The notes under the pieces were generated by a model. It saw only the letters and a list, made by a program, of their open reading frames with translations. It made no database searches and was not told the origin of the DNA. Shown in pieces: positions 5,307 to 6,349 of a stretch of DNA of 6,349 nucleotides (positions are counted from its first letter, which is position 1; each line of letters starts with the position of its first letter). The translations under genes were made by a program, and so were the position numbers. Source of the DNA: JBEIFW01 sp044370695 (lineage in GTDB: Bacteria > Actinomycetota > Acidimicrobiia > Acidimicrobiales > Ilumatobacteraceae); NCBI GenBank assembly GCA_044370695.1, contig JBILVB010000199.1, forward strand, positions 1-6,349. The letters are read 5' to 3'.

Positions 5307-6044
5307 GTGAGCCGGATCGTCGAACGGCTGCGGGCCAAGCTCGTGCCGATGGAGGTCCTGGTCACCGGCGTCGAAACGGCTGCCGTCGGCTGCATCGACG
5401 TGCGGTTCGTGGCTCCCCGGCCCTTCGCCGCCGGCGACGTGCTGGCCGTACGGGTCGGGGGAAGAGGTGGTGCGGTCGGGGGCACCTGGCGCCGGTACAC
5501 GGTCGCCGACACGGAAGGGTCCACCGGCCGCCTCGTCATCGAGCGCAACGAGATCGGTGCCGCAGCGGTGCTGTTCGCCGGGCTCCGTTCCGGGGACCGT
5601 CTGCTCGTACGTGGTCCCGAGCCGGCCGTCCTGGCCCCCGAGGGCGCGGGCCCGATCGTCGTCGTGAGCGACCTCACGGGGCTGGCCACGATCACCGCCG
5701 TCGTTCGCCGTTCGCGCGACGGTGGGCGCCGTGACCGGGTCGAAGCGGCGGTCGTGCTCGACGACCACGCCGACGAGCGTTCGGCGGGCGCGATCCCCGT
5801 CCGCTCGGTCGGCGAGTTGCTCCGCGACGGACCCGACGAGCTCGCCGTGCTGCGCCGAAGCGCCGAGCTCGACGACTGGATCACCCAGCGGTACCGGGCC
5901 CATGCCGACGGTCTCCGGTTCCTCGCCGTCGGCGGACATGACCTGACGACGTCCGCTCGCCGGGCGGCGCGGGCTGCCGGTGCACGGCCTGGCCTGCTCC
6001 GGACGCGCACCTACTGGAAGCCGGGGAGGACCGGGCTCGAGTGA
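5307..6044 (+). CDS. Siderophore-interacting-protein-like FAD-binding oxidoreductase
   Basis: A 245-residue protein, slightly short for the SIP/ViuB ferric-siderophore reductase family (about 250-290). Residues 15-110 look like the FAD-binding barrel, with WRRYTVAD at 61-68 supplying the R-x-Y-T flavin-binding pattern. Residues 115-245 look like the NAD(P)H-binding half, with VVVSDLTGLATITAVVRR at 118-135 where SIP proteins have their D-E-T-A-L-P loop. The C-terminus TRTYWKPGRTGLE matches the SIP-type tail Y-W-x-x-G-R. Family members reduce ferric siderophores in the cytoplasm to release iron. The arginine that often follows R-x-Y-T is missing here and the motifs are degenerate, so the substrate may differ. 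The GTG at 5307 gives the longest form; the ATG at 5349 (residue 15) is an alternative. It probably shares an operon with the darcynin-like gene. No siderophore synthesis or transport genes are nearby. Confidence 0.65.
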   Translation: MSRIVERLRAKLVPMEVLVTGVETAAVGCIDVRFVAPRPFAAGDVLAVRVGGRGGAVGGTWRRYTVADTEGSTGRLVIERNEIGAAAVLFAGLRSGDRLLVRGPEPAVLAPEGAGPIVVVSDLTGLATITAVVRRSRDGGRRDRVEAAVVLDDHADERSAGAIPVRSVGELLRDGPDELAVLRRSAELDDWITQRYRAHADGLRFLAVGGHDLTTSARRAARAAGARPGLLRTRTYWKPGRTGLE

Positions 6045-6052
6045 TCTCCCGG
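6031..6052 (+). terminator. Possible hairpin over the flavoprotein stop codon
   Basis: CCGGG at 6031-6035 pairs with CCCGG at 6048-6052 across a 12-nt loop that contains the TGA; the stem extends by two G-C pairs past an A-A mismatch. There is no T-tract. A second small stem, CCGGG at 6090-6094 with CCCGG at 6102-6106, lies further on. Either could end transcription of the operon, but the support is weak. Confidence 0.2.
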
Positions 6053-6095
6053 ACCCGACACCCGACGCGACGCCGCGATCCGCGAGGGGCCGGGC

Positions 6096-6219
6096 TCACG
6101 TCCCGGTGTCGACGACGGGCAGCAGCAGTGCGCTCGGGTGCTGGCCGCCGACGTGCACGGTCTCCCCGATTCGGTGGTCGAATTCGTCGCTCGTGATTTC
6201 GAGCCGACGACTCGGCGGG
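6096..6219 (-). pseudogene. Start-less coding-like frame continuing the right-edge gene in the +1 phase
   Basis: Reading the minus strand in the +1 phase after the TGA at 6222-6220 gives an open stretch of 40 codons ending at TGA 6098-6096 (SRRLEITSDEFDHRIGETVH, then VGGQHPSALLLPVVDTGT). About 85% of its codons end in G or C. The frame has no ATG, and no GTG or TTG early enough to serve as a start, all the way to the window edge. The simplest reading is that this is the true C-terminus of the right-edge protein, cut off by an indel (mutation or sequencing error). It could also be chance-open, GC-rich DNA. Confidence 0.35.
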
Positions 6220-6349
6220 TCAGCCCTCGTCGGGTTTCGCCCGCACGACGGGGTCGTGGCCGACCTCCGCTTCGAGGTCGTCGACGATGTCCTCGAGGGA
6301 GTCGTGCTCGACGCCGGGGTGCGCCAGTCGAGTGGCGGCGCGTGCCCGC
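6220..6349 (-). CDS. C-terminal fragment of an unrecognised protein (5' end outside the window)
   Basis: On the minus strand a frame enters from the right edge and runs 42 codons to TGA at 6222-6220. The codons are GC-ending in 37 of 42 cases, like the other genes here, and the residues form a sensible acidic helix-rich tail (RLAHPGVEHDSLEDIVDDLE, then AEVGHDPVVRAKPDEG). I do not recognise the family. It converges with the flavoprotein gene. Just past the stop, another frame with equally strong GC-ending codons continues to 6096, so the annotated end may be the product of a frameshift. Confidence 0.55.
   Translation of the reverse strand, partial: RARAATRLAHPGVEHDSLEDIVDDLEAEVGHDPVVRAKPDEG

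Noticed and set aside
4841..6010. A 389-codon minus-strand frame opposite the darcynin-like and flavoprotein genes.
   Set aside because: Ser/Arg/Thr-rich shadow without recognisable domains; the plus-strand genes have family-like sequences and sensible starts.
6107..6349. A plus-strand open frame from a GTG near 6107 to the right edge.
   Set aside because: It is in antisense register with the minus-strand frame ending at 6220, which has 37 of 42 GC-ending codons; the plus-strand product is low-complexity at its start.
1..6349. Mobile element, CRISPR, tRNA or riboswitch signals.
   Set aside because: No transposase or integrase motifs, no regularly spaced repeats, no tRNA-like T-loop/anticodon arrangement and no long terminal inverted repeats were seen on either strand.

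Overview
This 6.35-kb window is GC-rich DNA with strongly GC-ending codons, compact gene spacing and no recognisable Shine-Dalgarno site before any of the six starts. That style fits a high-GC actinomycete-type bacterium (mycobacterial or acidimicrobial in flavour). The assignment is an inference from composition and protein families, not from a marker gene. It looks like chromosomal catabolic and accessory DNA. I see no transposase, integrase, tRNA, rRNA, CRISPR array or plasmid function.

Left part (1-2814). The window opens inside the catalytic half of a Rieske-type ring-hydroxylating oxygenase alpha subunit (+). It converges on a complete cytochrome P450 (-) whose haem loop resembles the CYP125/CYP124 group. 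An AraC-family regulator (+) diverges from the P450 across a 68-bp region. That region holds two kinds of candidate operator: an inverted repeat on the P450 side, and a pair of 12-bp direct repeats that abut the regulator's GTG start. The arrangement suggests that the AraC protein controls itself and probably the P450.

Middle part (2875-4808). A DhlA-like haloalkane dehalogenase (HLD-I type alpha/beta hydrolase, -) lies 47 bp downstream of a LysR-type regulator (-), so the two may be co-transcribed. The dehalogenase has the nucleophile Asp followed by Trp, a catalytic Asp and a catalytic His. It carries Met where DhlA has Glu in the HGEP motif, and its nucleophile-to-acid interval is about 20 residues longer than in DhlA.

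Right part (4809-6349). Divergent from the LysR gene are a small darcynin-like protein of unknown function and a siderophore-interacting-protein-like flavoprotein, with 43 bp between them. The divergent region carries a perfect 15-bp palindrome containing a T-N11-A LysR box, plus a third half-site, which is a good candidate operator for the whole LysR/darcynin/flavoprotein module. At the right edge, on the minus strand, is the C-terminal end of an unrecognised protein. Its frame stops at a TGA, but a start-less, coding-like frame continues beyond it in the +1 phase, which suggests a frameshift.

Taken together, the window reads as oxidative and dehalogenating catabolism (ring-hydroxylating oxygenase, P450, dehalogenase) under two local regulators, beside a poorly characterised LysR-darcynin-flavoprotein unit. 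No substrate can be assigned from sequence alone. No ferredoxin or ferredoxin reductase for the P450 or the oxygenase lies in the window.
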